Assembly: GCA_016869765.1 (NCBI GenBank)
Contig: VGES01000014.1
Span: 1 to 64,000 of the forward strand
DNA from: Alphaproteobacteria bacterium
GTDB lineage: Bacteria; Pseudomonadota; Alphaproteobacteria; SHVP01
Direction of reading: 5' to 3'
DNA: 64,000 bases
This document shows, piece by piece, positions 11,836 to 21,258 of this stretch. The notes beneath the pieces were generated by a model that had not been told where the DNA came from, did not search any database, and saw only the letters and a list, made by a program, of their open reading frames with translations. Numbering within the stretch: position 1 is the stretch's first letter; every line of letters begins with the position of its first letter. Both the position numbers and the translations under genes were made by a program.

Positions 11836-12792
11836 ATGGACCTGATCATCGTCAACGGCCTGCGCAAGGCCTACGGCAAGAACCGCCTCGCGGTCGACGA
11901 GGTGTCATTCAGCGTCACTGCAGGCGAAATATTCGGCCTCCTTGGCCCGAACGGCGCCGGCAAGAGCACGATAGTCCGCATCCTGACGACGCTCACGAAA
12001 GCCGACGCCGGGTCGGCGAGCATCGCCGGCCACGACGTGGTGCGGGCGGCACGGCAGGTCCGCCGGTCGATCGGCTACGTGGCACAAAATCCTGGCGTCG
12101 ATCGCTGGGCCACCGGGCGAGAGAACCTGACGCTCCAGGCCCAGCTTCAACACATGAGCGCCAAGGCCGTCCGCCAGCGGGCAGAAGAGTTGCTCGGCTG
12201 GGTACAGCTGAAAGACGCAGCCGATCGTCTGGTCAACACGTATTCGGGCGGCATGAAGCGTCGCCTCGACATCGCCATGGGGCTCGTCCACCAGCCTGGC
12301 GTTCTTTTTCTCGACGAGCCGACGACGGGACTCGACCCGGAAACACGACGGACGCTGCTCGCGGACCTGCGCCGCCTCCGAGAAAATAGGCAGCTCACGG
12401 TGTTCCTCACCACGCATTATCTCGAGGAAGCCGATCAACTGTGTGACCGCGACGCCATCATGGATCAGGGACGAATCGTGACGATCGGTCGTCCCACCGA
12501 ACTCAAGCGGGCCCTCGGGGCCGCCGTGGTCGAGATCCGCGTCGCGGGCGTGCCCGAAGCGGCCCTTGCGACCCTTCGGTCGGTCCCTGGCGTGGTCGAA
12601 GCCAATCTCAACGGCAGCAAGATCGGTGCCCGGATCGCGGACGCGACAACGATCGTGCCGCCGCTGATGGCGGCCTTGACCCGCGCCGGCCATGACGTCC
12701 TCTCGCTCTCGGTCAGCCAGCCGACCCTGGACGACGTCTATTTGCATCACACGGGCCATCGGCTGGCCGACGAGGCTTCGGTGAGGACCTGA
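11836..12792 (+). CDS. ABC exporter ATP-binding protein (DrrA-like)
   Basis: A 318-residue ABC ATPase. Walker A is GPNGAGKST (residues 37-45), the Q-loop is YVAQNPGVD, the signature is YSGGMKRRLD, and Walker B is VLFLDEPTTGLDP with H-loop TTHYLEEADQLCD. The C-terminal ~90 residues match the DrrA-type extension of drug and polymer exporters. With the following permease it should form a homodimeric ABC-2 exporter; the substrate is unknown. The ATG at 11836 fits the conserved start MDLIIVNGLRKAYG, with an alternative ATG at 11809. The pair stands between the F1 operon and priA on the opposite strand to both. Confidence 0.92.
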   Translation: MDLIIVNGLRKAYGKNRLAVDEVSFSVTAGEIFGLLGPNGAGKSTIVRILTTLTKADAGSASIAGHDVVRAARQVRRSIGYVAQNPGVDRWATGRENLTLQAQLQHMSAKAVRQRAEELLGWVQLKDAADRLVNTYSGGMKRRLDIAMGLVHQPGVLFLDEPTTGLDPETRRTLLADLRRLRENRQLTVFLTTHYLEEADQLCDRDAIMDQGRIVTIGRPTELKRALGAAVVEIRVAGVPEAALATLRSVPGVVEANLNGSKIGARIADATTIVPPLMAALTRAGHDVLSLSVSQPTLDDVYLHHTGHRLADEASVRT

Positions 12793-12793
12793 C

Positions 12794-13567
12794 ATGGGCG
12801 CCTTCCTGGCCGACACCTATCATCTGTTCCTCCGCCACGGTCGCGCCACGTTGCGCCTGCCGATCTGGATCTGGGTCAGCCTCGTGCAGCCGGTGATCTG
12901 GCTGTTCCTGTTCGGGCAACTCTTCCAACGGATCATCGAAATCCCCGGCTTCACCACGGCGAGCTACATCGAATTCCTGACCCCGGGTGTCGTCATCATG
13001 ACCGCGATGTTCGGGGCGGCGTGGTCCGGCATGGGCCTGATCTTCGATCTCGACCACGGCGTTATGGATCGTCTGCTCGCGACACCGGTCAACCGGGGCG
13101 CCCTGATCGCCGCCAGGGTGCTCCACGCGGCCGTTACGGCCACCGTCGAGGCGATCATCATTCTCGCACTCGGGCTCCTGTTGGGAGCCAAGTCTCCGAG
13201 CGGGATCTTGGGGCTCGCCGTGATCCTCGTTCCCGCCTTGTTGGTGAGCGCCGGCTTCTCCGCTCTATCCAACGGAATCGCGCTTCTCATTCGGCGTGAG
13301 GAGAATCTGATCGCGATCGTCAATTTCGTGGGCCTGCCGCTAACGTTTATGTCGGCTTCGTTCATGTCGGCCGCCCTGATGCCGGGGTGGATCCGAACGC
13401 TGTCCCAGGCCAACCCGGTGAATTGGGCGGTCGAAGCCGCCCGCGCGGCGCTGCTCGGCGACGATTGGTGGACTGTCGTGGGGCTATGCGCTGCGCTCGC
13501 AGCGTTTGCCATCGCGGCCGCTGTATTCGCAACCCGTGCGTTCCGGGTCTACCTGCGTTCGACCTGA
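12794..13567 (+). CDS. ABC-2 type exporter permease
   Basis: A 257-residue membrane protein with about six transmembrane segments and the ABC-2 permease layout. It has an N-terminal helix ending LVQPVIWLFLFGQLF, then YIEFLTPGVVIMTAMFGAAWSGMGLIFDLDHGVMDRLLATPVNRG, and the late motif MPGWIRTLSQANPVNWAVEAAR typical of DrrB/NodJ-type permeases. It starts 1 nt after the ATPase stop, so the two are co-translated. It ends 4 nt before the convergent priA stop, leaving no room for a separate terminator. Confidence 0.92.
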   Translation: MGAFLADTYHLFLRHGRATLRLPIWIWVSLVQPVIWLFLFGQLFQRIIEIPGFTTASYIEFLTPGVVIMTAMFGAAWSGMGLIFDLDHGVMDRLLATPVNRGALIAARVLHAAVTATVEAIIILALGLLLGAKSPSGILGLAVILVPALLVSAGFSALSNGIALLIRREENLIAIVNFVGLPLTFMSASFMSAALMPGWIRTLSQANPVNWAVEAARAALLGDDWWTVVGLCAALAAFAIAAAVFATRAFRVYLRST

Positions 13568-13571
13568 CCGC

Positions 13572-15773
13572 TCACAGGAACGAGTACGGGTCGACGTCGA
13601 TCTGTAGACGAACGGCAGCCGGCAAGCGCACCCGGTCACGCCAAGCCCGCAACATCGGCTGAATGGGAAAATCACGGCTGGCCTTGACCAACAAGCGCCG
13701 ACGATGACGGCCGCGGAGCAGCGCCAGGGGTGCCGGCGCCGGCCCGAGCACCGTCACCCCCGGCTCCCTCGGGGCCAACTGTCGCAGCGCTAGAGCCCCC
13801 CGGTCGACCCGCGCTTCGTTCTCGCCCGAGACGATCAGCGCGGCGAGGCGACCGAACGGCGGCATGCCCTGGGACTGACGCGCGGCGAGTTCCTGGGCGA
13901 CGAACCGGCTGCGATCGCCCGACGCGAGCGCGGCCATAACGCCGTGATCGGGCATGTAGGTCTGAAGGTAGACTTGCCCAGGCCGCTCAGCGCGACCGGC
14001 CCGCCCGGCCACCTGCGACAACAGCTGAAACGTCCGCTCGGCCGCCCGTAGGTCGCCGCCGGCCAGGCCGAGGTCGGCATCGACAACGCCGACGAGCGTC
14101 AAGAACGGAAAGTGGTGCCCTTTGGCGACGATCTGCGTGCCAATGATCACGTCGACTTCACGGGCGGTGATCCGACGGATCACGTCGGCGATCGCCTCGG
14201 GACCGACGATGGTATCGCTCGCCATCACCAGGCACCGCGCCTCGGGCAGCAATGCGGCCACCTCTTCGGCCAACCGCTCGACCCCCGGGCCGCACGCGGC
14301 AAAACGGCCCTCGGCATGACACGAGGGACATTCGGTGGGAACCGCACTCGTGAAATCACAGTGATGGCAATGCAGCCGGTTCGTGTGCCGGTGTTCGACC
14401 AGCCAAGCCTGACAGTTCGGACACTGCAAACGATGACCACAGGCCCGACATAGCGTCAGCGGCGCGTAGCCCCGGCGATTGAGAAACAGCAGCGCTTGTT
14501 CGCCAGCGCTCAAAGTCCTTTTGAGTTCGGCTGCGAGGGCCGCCGAAATCCATCGGCCGGCCGGAAGCCCTTCGCGTCGCATGTCGAGCAACGTGATCGC
14601 CGGCAATTGGGCATCCCCATGGCGTGCCTGTAGTTGGAGATGTCGATATCGGCCGCGTTGGGCATTGAGGACAGTCTCCAACGACGGCGTTGCCGATACC
14701 AGGACGACAGGACACCCCGCCGCCCGCGATCGGACGATCGCCATGTCGCGGGCGTGGTAGGTCACCATCTCCTCCTGCTTGAATGAGCTGTCATGCTCCT
14801 CGTCGACGATGATCACGCCCAATCGCGAGAACGGCAGGAACAGGCTGGAACGGGCGCCGACCAGGACGGGAACCCGACCCTCGGCGATGGCCCGCCAAGT
14901 TCGGCGGCGCTCCCGCGTCGAGACGTCCGAGTGCCACACTGCCGGTCTGACGCCGAAGCGGGCGATAAACCGGTCGAACCACTGGACCGTGAGCGCAATC
15001 TCCGGCACCAGTATCAAACATTCGCGGCCCTGGCGCAGAGCAGCGGCGATCGCCTCGAAATAGACCTCGGTCTTGCCCGCCCCGGTGACGCCCTCGAGGA
15101 GCGTCACGCCAAACTGTTGGGCCTCGACCGCCGTCACCAAGGCTTCGGCCGCAACCCGTTGCTCGTCCGAAAGTACCGGGCCGGTATGCTTCGGGTCGGG
15201 TGCCGCGAATGGCTGTTCCGGGGGCAGCGCCACGGACTTCAGCGAACCCGCGGCGGCCAGTTCTCGGACGACCCCATCGCTCACCCCGGCTTCTTCGGCC
15301 AGCTCTCGCACAGTCCGCGGGCCTCCTGATTGCGCGACGGCGAGGACACGCTTGCGTGCTTCCGTCAGGCGTGGCGGCGGAGCCCCGCCGCCGACCAGGG
15401 CGATCCGGCTGCGGGCCGGTTCCAGGGCATCCGGCACGGACATCGCCATGCGCAGCACGTTGCCCAGGGGAGCCAATGTGTAGGTCGCCACCCAATCGAT
15501 CGTGCGTCGCAGAGATTCGGGCATGGTTGGACAATCGAGGCGGGCAATCACCGACTTGAGGCGCGCCTCCGGGACCTCGGACGGTACGTTTGCCGCATCC
15601 CAAACCACCCCGACGACTTCGCGGTTACCGAGCGGAACCCGCACGAAGTCGCCGGGTGAAACGCGCTCGCCCTCGGGCGGCCGATAATCGTAGACGTCGG
15701 CCAGGGGCAACGGCAGCAGCACGCGGGTCCGCGCAGCCTCGGCGGCCGACAACCTAGTGTCGCTGATTCGCAT
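13572..15773 (-). CDS. priA: Primosomal protein N' (replication restart helicase PriA)
   Basis: A 733-residue superfamily 2 helicase that recognises stalled forks and reloads the replisome. The N-terminal DNA-binding domain includes [18 protein letters not shown]. Walker A is [15 protein letters not shown] and the DExH box is [16 protein letters not shown] zinc-binding insert has [13 protein letters not shown] and [17 protein letters not shown]. The C-terminal helicase part has [12 protein letters not shown] and [16 protein letters not shown]. Length and motifs are normal. It is divergent from fsa with 62 nt between the start codons. Confidence 0.97.
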   Translation of the reverse strand: MRISDTRLSAAEAARTRVLLPLPLADVYDYRPPEGERVSPGDFVRVPLGNREVVGVVWDAANVPSEVPEARLKSVIARLDCPTMPESLRRTIDWVATYTLAPLGNVLRMAMSVPDALEPARSRIALVGGGAPPPRLTEARKRVLAVAQSGGPRTVRELAEEAGVSDGVVRELAAAGSLKSVALPPEQPFAAPDPKHTGPVLSDEQRVAAEALVTAVEAQQFGVTLLEGVTGAGKTEVYFEAIAAALRQGRECLILVPEIALTVQWFDRFIARFGVRPAVWHSDVSTRERRRTWRAIAEGRVPVLVGARSSLFLPFSRLGVIIVDEEHDSSFKQEEMVTYHARDMAIVRSRAAGCPVVLVSATPSLETVLNAQRGRYRHLQLQARHGDAQLPAITLLDMRREGLPAGRWISAALAAELKRTLSAGEQALLFLNRRGYAPLTLCRACGHRLQCPNCQAWLVEHRHTNRLHCHHCDFTSAVPTECPSCHAEGRFAACGPGVERLAEEVAALLPEARCLVMASDTIVGPEAIADVIRRITAREVDVIIGTQIVAKGHHFPFLTLVGVVDADLGLAGGDLRAAERTFQLLSQVAGRAGRAERPGQVYLQTYMPDHGVMAALASGDRSRFVAQELAARQSQGMPPFGRLAALIVSGENEARVDRGALALRQLAPREPGVTVLGPAPAPLALLRGRHRRRLLVKASRDFPIQPMLRAWRDRVRLPAAVRLQIDVDPYSFL

Positions 15774-15835
15774 ACGTTACACTGTGCCAGTCGCACGCCA
15801 TCGCCTCAACCAGTTCGGCCGACGCGTAAGAGTCC

Positions 15836-16507
15836 ATGAAGTTTTTCGTCGATACCGCGGACATCGAGTCGATTCGCGACTTGGCTGCCACCGGCCTGCT
15901 CGATGGGGTCACCACCAACCCGTCGTTGGTAGCCAAGACCGGTCGCGACTTCGTCACTGTTCTCCGCGAAATCTGCGCGGTCGTCGACGGGCCCGTGAGC
16001 GCCGAGGTGACGGCCACCGACGCGGCAGGCATGCTCCAAGAGGGTCGCCACTTGGCCGAGGTCGCCCGCAACATCGCGGTCAAGGTTCCCTTGACCTGGG
16101 ACGGGCTCAAAGCCTGTCGCGCGCTGCGACAGGCCGGAACCATGGTCAACGTCACCCTGTGTTTCTCCGCCGGCCAAGCCTTGCTCGCCGCTCGGGCCGG
16201 GGCCACGTTCGTCTCGCCCTTCGTCGGCCGTCTCGACGACGTCAGCGAGGACGGCATGGCGCTCATCCGCGATATCCGGACGATCTATCAGAATTACCCG
16301 ACGATAGAGACCGAGATCCTCGTGGCTTCGGTGCGGCACCCTCGCCATGTCATCGAAGCGGCCAAGATCGGAGCGGAGGTGTGCACTGTTCCTCCGGACA
16401 TCCTCAAGAAGCTGGTCCAGCATCCGTTGACCGACAAAGGTTTGGCCGCGTTCCTCGCCGACTGGAAAGCGACCAGCCAGGCCATTCCGCGCAAGGGTTC
16501 CGCTTGA
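15836..16507 (+). CDS. fsa: Fructose-6-phosphate aldolase / transaldolase (TalC/FSA family)
   Basis: A 223-residue class I aldolase of the small transaldolase family. The start is [17 protein letters not shown], followed by [12 protein letters not shown]. The Schiff-base Lys is Lys83 in NIAVKVPLT, and [16 protein letters not shown] and [11 protein letters not shown] complete the barrel. Members exchange dihydroxyacetone units in the pentose phosphate pathway or cleave fructose 6-phosphate; sequence alone does not separate the two. Its stop overlaps the TTG start of the DUF484 gene. Confidence 0.95.
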   Translation: MKFFVDTADIESIRDLAATGLLDGVTTNPSLVAKTGRDFVTVLREICAVVDGPVSAEVTATDAAGMLQEGRHLAEVARNIAVKVPLTWDGLKACRALRQAGTMVNVTLCFSAGQALLAARAGATFVSPFVGRLDDVSEDGMALIRDIRTIYQNYPTIETEILVASVRHPRHVIEAAKIGAEVCTVPPDILKKLVQHPLTDKGLAAFLADWKATSQAIPRKGSA

Positions 16508-17223
16508 CCAGCAAACCGGAGAGCGCAGCCCCAGTCCCGCGACGGTTGCAACGGGATCAGGTGGTCGCCTACCTGCGCGCCCATCCGGCCTTCCTCGACG
16601 AAAACCCTGATCTTCTCCTCCACCTGCTGCCGCCCGCGCACCAACACGGCGATTCGATCGTCGACATGCAGCGCTTCATGATCGAGCGGCTGCAGACGGA
16701 AATCGCCCGGCTTCGCCTACGGCAGCACGAACTGCTCGACGCCAGCCGTACCAACCTGTCCAGCCAGGAGCGCGTTCACGGCGCGGTGCTCAAGCTGCTC
16801 GAAGCCCGGACGTTCGAGCACCTGCTCGAGACGCTGACCGACGAACTTACCGGTCTGCTCGATGTCGACGTGATTACGTTGTGCTTCGAAAGCACCGAGA
16901 CGGTAGGGCGGCGGCGCAAACTGCGCGGGTTGGTGCTGCTGGCGCCGGGAGAGATCGACGCGCTCATCGGCGCCGGTCGCGATGTTCTGCTGCGCGATCA
17001 GTCGAAGGGCGACCGCCGGCTGTTCAACACGATGGCCGACAAGATCACCTCGGACGCCCTCGTACGCTTGACCGTGAGCCGTGCCGGACCACCGGGCCTC
17101 TTGGCCCTGGGCTCACAAACCTCGGCGCGATTTCACCCGGGCCAGGGGACGGAACTGCTCATGTTCCTCGGCGGTGCCGTCGCCCGATGCGCACGAACGT
17201 GGCTGGACCTTCCCCCGACCTAG
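16504..17223 (+). CDS. DUF484 (GAF-like) family protein
   Basis: A 239-residue protein of the DUF484 family, found next to xerC in many Proteobacteria. The helical N-terminus has [23 protein letters not shown], followed by a basic coiled stretch ([23 protein letters not shown]) and a GAF-like domain ending [20 protein letters not shown]. The function is not established; its constant pairing with XerC suggests a role in chromosome dimer resolution or cell division. The TTG start at 16504 overlaps the fsa stop (TTGA). No ATG occurs before the conserved region, so this start is the best choice. Confidence 0.85.
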   Translation: MTSKPESAAPVPRRLQRDQVVAYLRAHPAFLDENPDLLLHLLPPAHQHGDSIVDMQRFMIERLQTEIARLRLRQHELLDASRTNLSSQERVHGAVLKLLEARTFEHLLETLTDELTGLLDVDVITLCFESTETVGRRRKLRGLVLLAPGEIDALIGAGRDVLLRDQSKGDRRLFNTMADKITSDALVRLTVSRAGPPGLLALGSQTSARFHPGQGTELLMFLGGAVARCARTWLDLPPT

Positions 17224-18152
17224 ATCCGGCGCTGCCACTCGACGACGACGCGCGCGTCGTCGTGCAGAGCTTCCTGGCGATGATGGCCGACGAGCGGCGA
17301 TCCTCGGCCCACACGTTGGCCGCCTACCGCCGCGACCTCACGCAATTCTTCACGTTTCTCGCTGCGCACCATGGGACGAGCGTTTCGCTGAAGACGCTCG
17401 AACAGTTACAGCCGCAGGATTTGCGTGGCTTCCTGGCGGCCAACCGTCGCCGTGGCCTACGCAGTACGTCATTGGCACGCAGTCTGTCGGCGATCCGATC
17501 GCTGTTTCGCCACCTCGAACGGCGCGGGCACCTGCACAATCCGGCGATTGCAACCGTGCGATCACCCAAGATACCGCACGCGGTTCCGAAACCGCTGACC
17601 ATCGCAGGGAGCGAGTCGATTCGCGAGGCGGCCGGGGACTTCCACGACGAGCCCTGGGTCCAGGCACGCGATGTCGCGGTCCTGACCCTGCTCTACGGCT
17701 GCGGCCTACGCATCTCTGAAGCGCTCGGTCTACGTCGGGACGAGGCACCCCTCGGTGATATCCTGACGATCAAGGGCAAAGGCAATAAGCAGCGGGCGGT
17801 GCCCGTGTTGCCGTTGGTCCGCGAGGCGGTCGACCGTTACACCGCCCTTTGTCCGTTTGCCGTGGCGCCATCCGGGCCGCTGTTTGTCGGCGTCCGCGGC
17901 AAGCGGCTTCAGGCAGCCATCGTCCAGCGGCAGATGCAAACGCTTCGGCGCGCGCTCGCCCTGCCGGAAACGGCCACGCCGCACGCCCTTCGCCACAGTT
18001 TCGCAACGCACCTGCTCGGTTCCGGGGCCGATCTCAGGACGATTCAAGAACTGCTGGGGCACGCGTCCCTGGCGACCACCCAGCGATACACCGAGGTCGA
18101 CGCGGCCCAGTTGCTGCGAGTATACGAACGCGCCCATCCGCGGGCGCGTTGA
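17187..18152 (+). CDS. xerC: Site-specific tyrosine recombinase XerC
   Basis: A 321-residue tyrosine recombinase with all catalytic residues: Arg175 (CGLRISE), Lys198 (KGKGNKQR), His266 and Arg269 (HALRHSF), His292 (LGHASL) and nucleophile Tyr301 (TQRYTEV). The N-terminal SAM-like domain (HTLAAYRRDLTQF) is present. It resolves chromosome dimers at dif with XerD. The ATG at 17187 puts the start 37 nt inside the DUF484 gene; GTG at 17199 is an alternative. The neighbour DUF484 and housekeeping context argue for XerC rather than an integrase. Confidence 0.95.
   Translation: MRTNVAGPSPDLDPALPLDDDARVVVQSFLAMMADERRSSAHTLAAYRRDLTQFFTFLAAHHGTSVSLKTLEQLQPQDLRGFLAANRRRGLRSTSLARSLSAIRSLFRHLERRGHLHNPAIATVRSPKIPHAVPKPLTIAGSESIREAAGDFHDEPWVQARDVAVLTLLYGCGLRISEALGLRRDEAPLGDILTIKGKGNKQRAVPVLPLVREAVDRYTALCPFAVAPSGPLFVGVRGKRLQAAIVQRQMQTLRRALALPETATPHALRHSFATHLLGSGADLRTIQELLGHASLATTQRYTEVDAAQLLRVYERAHPRAR
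18127..18150. terminator. Hairpin between convergent xerC and lpdA
   Basis: A perfect 9-bp stem (AACGCGCCC / GGGCGCGTT) with a 6-nt loop spans the last codons of xerC and lies 10 nt beyond the lpdA stop. No strong T run follows on either strand, so it may slow or terminate transcription from both sides only weakly. Confidence 0.4.
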
Positions 18153-18159
18153 CGTTCCG

Positions 18160-19566
18160 CTAGACGTGAATCGCCGCGCCGCCAACGGCGAGCGCCGCTT
18201 CCTTGAGGCCTTCCGCGAGCGTCGGGTGCGCATGGCACGTGCGGGCAATGTCCTCCGCGGAGCCACCGAAGGCCAGACACAACACCGCCTCGTGAATCAA
18301 CGTCCCCGCGTCCGGGCCGATGATGTGCACACCGAGCACACGATCGGTCGTGGCATCGGCCAGCACTTTGATCATGCCATCAGTGTCACCGTTGACCTTC
18401 GCGCGCGAGACCGCGGTAAAGGGAAATTTTCCGACTCGATAGGCGACGCCGGCGTCCTTCAGTTGCTCCTCGGTCTTGCCGACCGCAGCAACCTCGGGCC
18501 AGGTGTAAACAACGCCCGGCACCTGGTCGTAGTCGACGTGCCCATAGTGGCCATGCATCATGTCGACACACGCGACACCATCTTCCGAGGCTTTGTGCGC
18601 CAACATGGGCCCCGCCACCACGTCCCCAATCGCGTAGACATCCGCAACGTTGGTCGCGAAGGCCTGGTCGACCACGATGCGGCCGGCTTTGTCGCATGCG
18701 ATGCCGAGGGCATCGAGGCCGAGGCCCTCGGTGAACGGCCGACGCCCGATGGCGACCAGCACGACATCGGCGGCGAGTTCCTGCTCCTCGCCCCCTTTTG
18801 CCGGTGCCACCTTGAACGTGACCCCGGATGAGGTGGTCTGCGCACTGACGACCCTGGTGCCCAACTTGAAAACGAGGCCCTGTTTCGTGAGCACGCGCTG
18901 GAGCTGCTTGGCGGTTTCCCCATCCATGCCGGGGGTAATTCGGTCGAGGTACTCGACGACCGTGACCTTGGCGCCCAGCCGGCTCCACACGGAACCCATC
19001 TCCAGCCCAATGTACCCGGCGCCGACAACCACCAGGGTTTTTGGAACGGACGCGAGGCACAGCGCCCCGGTCGATGAGACGATGCGTTTCTCGTCGATCG
19101 TGACGCCGGGCAGTGGCGCGACTTCGGAACCGGTCGCGATCAACACGCGCTTGGCCGTCAGCGTCCGGGCGCCCGACGGTCCGTCAACCCGCACCGTATG
19201 CGCATCGATGAGACGCCCTTTGCCCTGGACGTGTTCGATCTTGTTCTTCTTGAACAGGAAAGCGATCCCTCCCGTGAGGTCCGAGACCACCTTGTCCTTG
19301 CGCTTCATCATCGCGGCCAGGTCGAGGACAATCTTGCCGGTGTTGATGCCGTGGACGGCCAATCCCGAGACCGCCTCGTGGTAAATCTCCGAGGATTGCA
19401 ACAACGCCTTCGACGGAATGCACCCGACATTGAGGCACGTGCCCCCGAGGGTCGCCCGGCTCTCGACGCAGGCAACCCTGTCGCCGAGTTGGGCCGCCCG
19501 GATCGCCGCGACATAGCCGCCAGGCCCGCCGCCGATGACGACCAGATCGAACGCGTCGTTGCTCAT
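18160..19566 (-). CDS. lpdA: Dihydrolipoyl dehydrogenase (E3 component)
   Basis: A 468-residue flavoprotein disulfide reductase that reoxidises the dihydrolipoyl arm of 2-oxoacid dehydrogenases with NAD. The FAD motif is VIGGGPGGYVAAIRAAQLG, the redox-active pair is in GGTCLNVGCIPSKALL, the NAD motif is VVGAGYIGLEMGSVW, and the catalytic base is in CHAHPTLAEGLKEA. It is the last gene of the suc operon, so it most likely serves 2-oxoglutarate dehydrogenase. Its ATG overlaps the stop of the lipocalin-like gene (ATGA). Confidence 0.98.
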   Translation of the reverse strand: MSNDAFDLVVIGGGPGGYVAAIRAAQLGDRVACVESRATLGGTCLNVGCIPSKALLQSSEIYHEAVSGLAVHGINTGKIVLDLAAMMKRKDKVVSDLTGGIAFLFKKNKIEHVQGKGRLIDAHTVRVDGPSGARTLTAKRVLIATGSEVAPLPGVTIDEKRIVSSTGALCLASVPKTLVVVGAGYIGLEMGSVWSRLGAKVTVVEYLDRITPGMDGETAKQLQRVLTKQGLVFKLGTRVVSAQTTSSGVTFKVAPAKGGEEQELAADVVLVAIGRRPFTEGLGLDALGIACDKAGRIVVDQAFATNVADVYAIGDVVAGPMLAHKASEDGVACVDMMHGHYGHVDYDQVPGVVYTWPEVAAVGKTEEQLKDAGVAYRVGKFPFTAVSRAKVNGDTDGMIKVLADATTDRVLGVHIIGPDAGTLIHEAVLCLAFGGSAEDIARTCHAHPTLAEGLKEAALAVGGAAIHV

Positions 19567-20000
19567 GACGACCTCTTGAGCCGTTGCCAGATCAAGCGCG
19601 CTTCACCCTGGACGCCGTTTCGCTTGGCGGTCGGGGCCCGCAGCGTCAGACGGTCGCCCTGCAACTCGGCTTTGCGCGGCAGCGTCTGCCCGACCCAGTT
19701 GGGAAAAAAGCAGGACTCCGCGTGGTGTAGGACACTGTCCCCCTGAACTTCGAACGGCCCGCAATAGGCGAGAAAACGATCTGCCGCCGCTAAGCGTTCC
19801 ACCTCGCTCCCAGCGTACATGTCGTTCCCTGCGAATGGAGAGCGACTGGCCGGGCACATGTAGGCATGCATGTAGCCATCCGACGTGTAGGTCAGCCGCC
19901 CGAAGGCGTCCGCCCCCATCGGCAGAACGACTTTGCCGTCGGGCGTTGCCGTCTCGTAGCGGACCAAGGTCCACGTTCCTACCAAGTCGGACGCTTTCAT
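19563..20000 (-). CDS. Lipocalin-like domain protein
   Basis: A 145-residue protein resembling the lipocalin-like domain family: SDLVGTWTLVRYETATPDGK at the N-terminus, FGRLTYTSDGYMHAYM, then ADRFLAYCGPFEVQGDSVLHH and late beta strands. No signal peptide is seen, so it should be cytoplasmic. Ligand and role are unknown. It sits between sucB and lpdA, 40 nt after sucB and overlapping lpdA by 4 nt, so it is translated with the 2-oxoglutarate dehydrogenase genes. ATG at 20000 is chosen; GTG at 20003 is one codon upstream. Confidence 0.8.
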   Translation of the reverse strand: MKASDLVGTWTLVRYETATPDGKVVLPMGADAFGRLTYTSDGYMHAYMCPASRSPFAGNDMYAGSEVERLAAADRFLAYCGPFEVQGDSVLHHAESCFFPNWVGQTLPRKAELQGDRLTLRAPTAKRNGVQGEARLIWQRLKRSS

Positions 20001-20040
20001 CACCGATCACGGGCACGGCCTTCGGCCGCCGCCCGCGCCT

Positions 20041-21243
20041 TCACATGTCGAGCAGGATTCGCTGGGGATCTTCGATGCACTGTTTGACGCGCACCAGAAA
20101 GGTCACGGCCTCACGTCCGTCGATCAGGCGATGATCGTAGGACAACGCGACGTACATCATCGGACGAATCTGGACCTGGTCGCCGATTGCGACGGGACGC
20201 TTCTGGATCGCGTGCATCCCGAGGATGGCCGATTGCGGTGGATTGATAATCGGCGTCGACAACAGCGAACCGAACACGCCGCCATTGGAGATCGTGAACG
20301 TGCCGCCCGTCAGTTCCTCGAGCTTGAGCTTGCCGTCTCGCGCTCGCACGCCGAACTCGCCGATCGTCTTCTCGATCGCGGCGAACGAAAGCGCATCGGC
20401 ATCGCGAATGATCGGCACCACGAGGCCCTGCGGCGCCGACACCGCCACGCCGATGTCGTAGTAGTTCTTGTAGACAACATCTTCTCCGTCGATCTCGGCG
20501 TTGACCGCAGGCAGTTCCTTGAGCGCCACGACGCAGGCGCGCACGAAGAACGACATGAAGCCGAGCTTGACCCCGTGCTTGGCCTCGAAACTGTCCTTGT
20601 GCTGGTTGCGCAGCGCCAGGATGGCGCTCATGTCGACCTCGTTGAACGTGGTCAACATCGCCGCGGTGTTCTGAGCCTCCTTCAGTCGCTGGGCGACGCG
20701 CTGGCGGAGGCGGCTCATGCGCACCCGTTCTTCGCGCTCGGCCCGCGGGCGCGGCCCGCTCGCGACCTTAGCCGCCTCGGGGCGAGTCGTGTGCATCACC
20801 ACGTCGGCTTTGGTCAATCGACCGCCCGGTCCGGTGCCGACAACCGACGCCGGATCGACTTTCTGCTCAGCCACGACGCGGCGAACCGATGGCGACAATG
20901 CCGGGGCCGCTTGGGTCGCGGGCTTGGAAGGCGCGATAGCTGCCGGTGACGCCACCTTGGACACCGTCGCCTTTGCCGGCGCTGGCTTCGTCGACTTCGT
21001 AGCCACCGCCCCTTCGGCGATCGAACCGAGAATCGCCCCCACCGCGACGGTTGCGCCTTCCTTGGCGACAATCTCGCGAATGGTGCCCGACGCCGCGGCA
21101 GGAACCTCGACCGTCACCTTGTCCGTCTCCAGTTCGACCAGCGGCTCGTCGGTCGCAACCGACTCGCCAACCGCTTTGAACCACTTGGCGACCGTCGCCT
21201 CGGTGACGGATTCACCGAGCGTGGGAACTCGTATGTCGACCAT
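20041..21243 (-). CDS. sucB: 2-oxoglutarate dehydrogenase E2 (dihydrolipoyllysine succinyltransferase)
   Basis: The 400-residue E2 core of the 2-oxoglutarate dehydrogenase complex. It has one N-terminal lipoyl domain with lipoyl-Lys42 ([11 protein letters not shown]). An Ala/Pro/Lys linker follows, then the E1/E3-binding domain ([14 protein letters not shown]) near residues 120-150. The acyltransferase core carries catalytic His371 and Asp375 in [13 protein letters not shown]. It transfers the succinyl group to CoA. It lies 15 nt downstream of sucA. Confidence 0.98.
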   Translation of the reverse strand: MVDIRVPTLGESVTEATVAKWFKAVGESVATDEPLVELETDKVTVEVPAAASGTIREIVAKEGATVAVGAILGSIAEGAVATKSTKPAPAKATVSKVASPAAIAPSKPATQAAPALSPSVRRVVAEQKVDPASVVGTGPGGRLTKADVVMHTTRPEAAKVASGPRPRAEREERVRMSRLRQRVAQRLKEAQNTAAMLTTFNEVDMSAILALRNQHKDSFEAKHGVKLGFMSFFVRACVVALKELPAVNAEIDGEDVVYKNYYDIGVAVSAPQGLVVPIIRDADALSFAAIEKTIGEFGVRARDGKLKLEELTGGTFTISNGGVFGSLLSTPIINPPQSAILGMHAIQKRPVAIGDQVQIRPMMYVALSYDHRLIDGREAVTFLVRVKQCIEDPQRILLDM

Positions 21244-21258
21244 TCGCGTCTTTCCTGA

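Noticed and set aside
20000-20003. GTG at 20003 as start of the lipocalin-like gene
   Set aside because: The ATG one codon later is the more usual choice and adds or removes only one residue.
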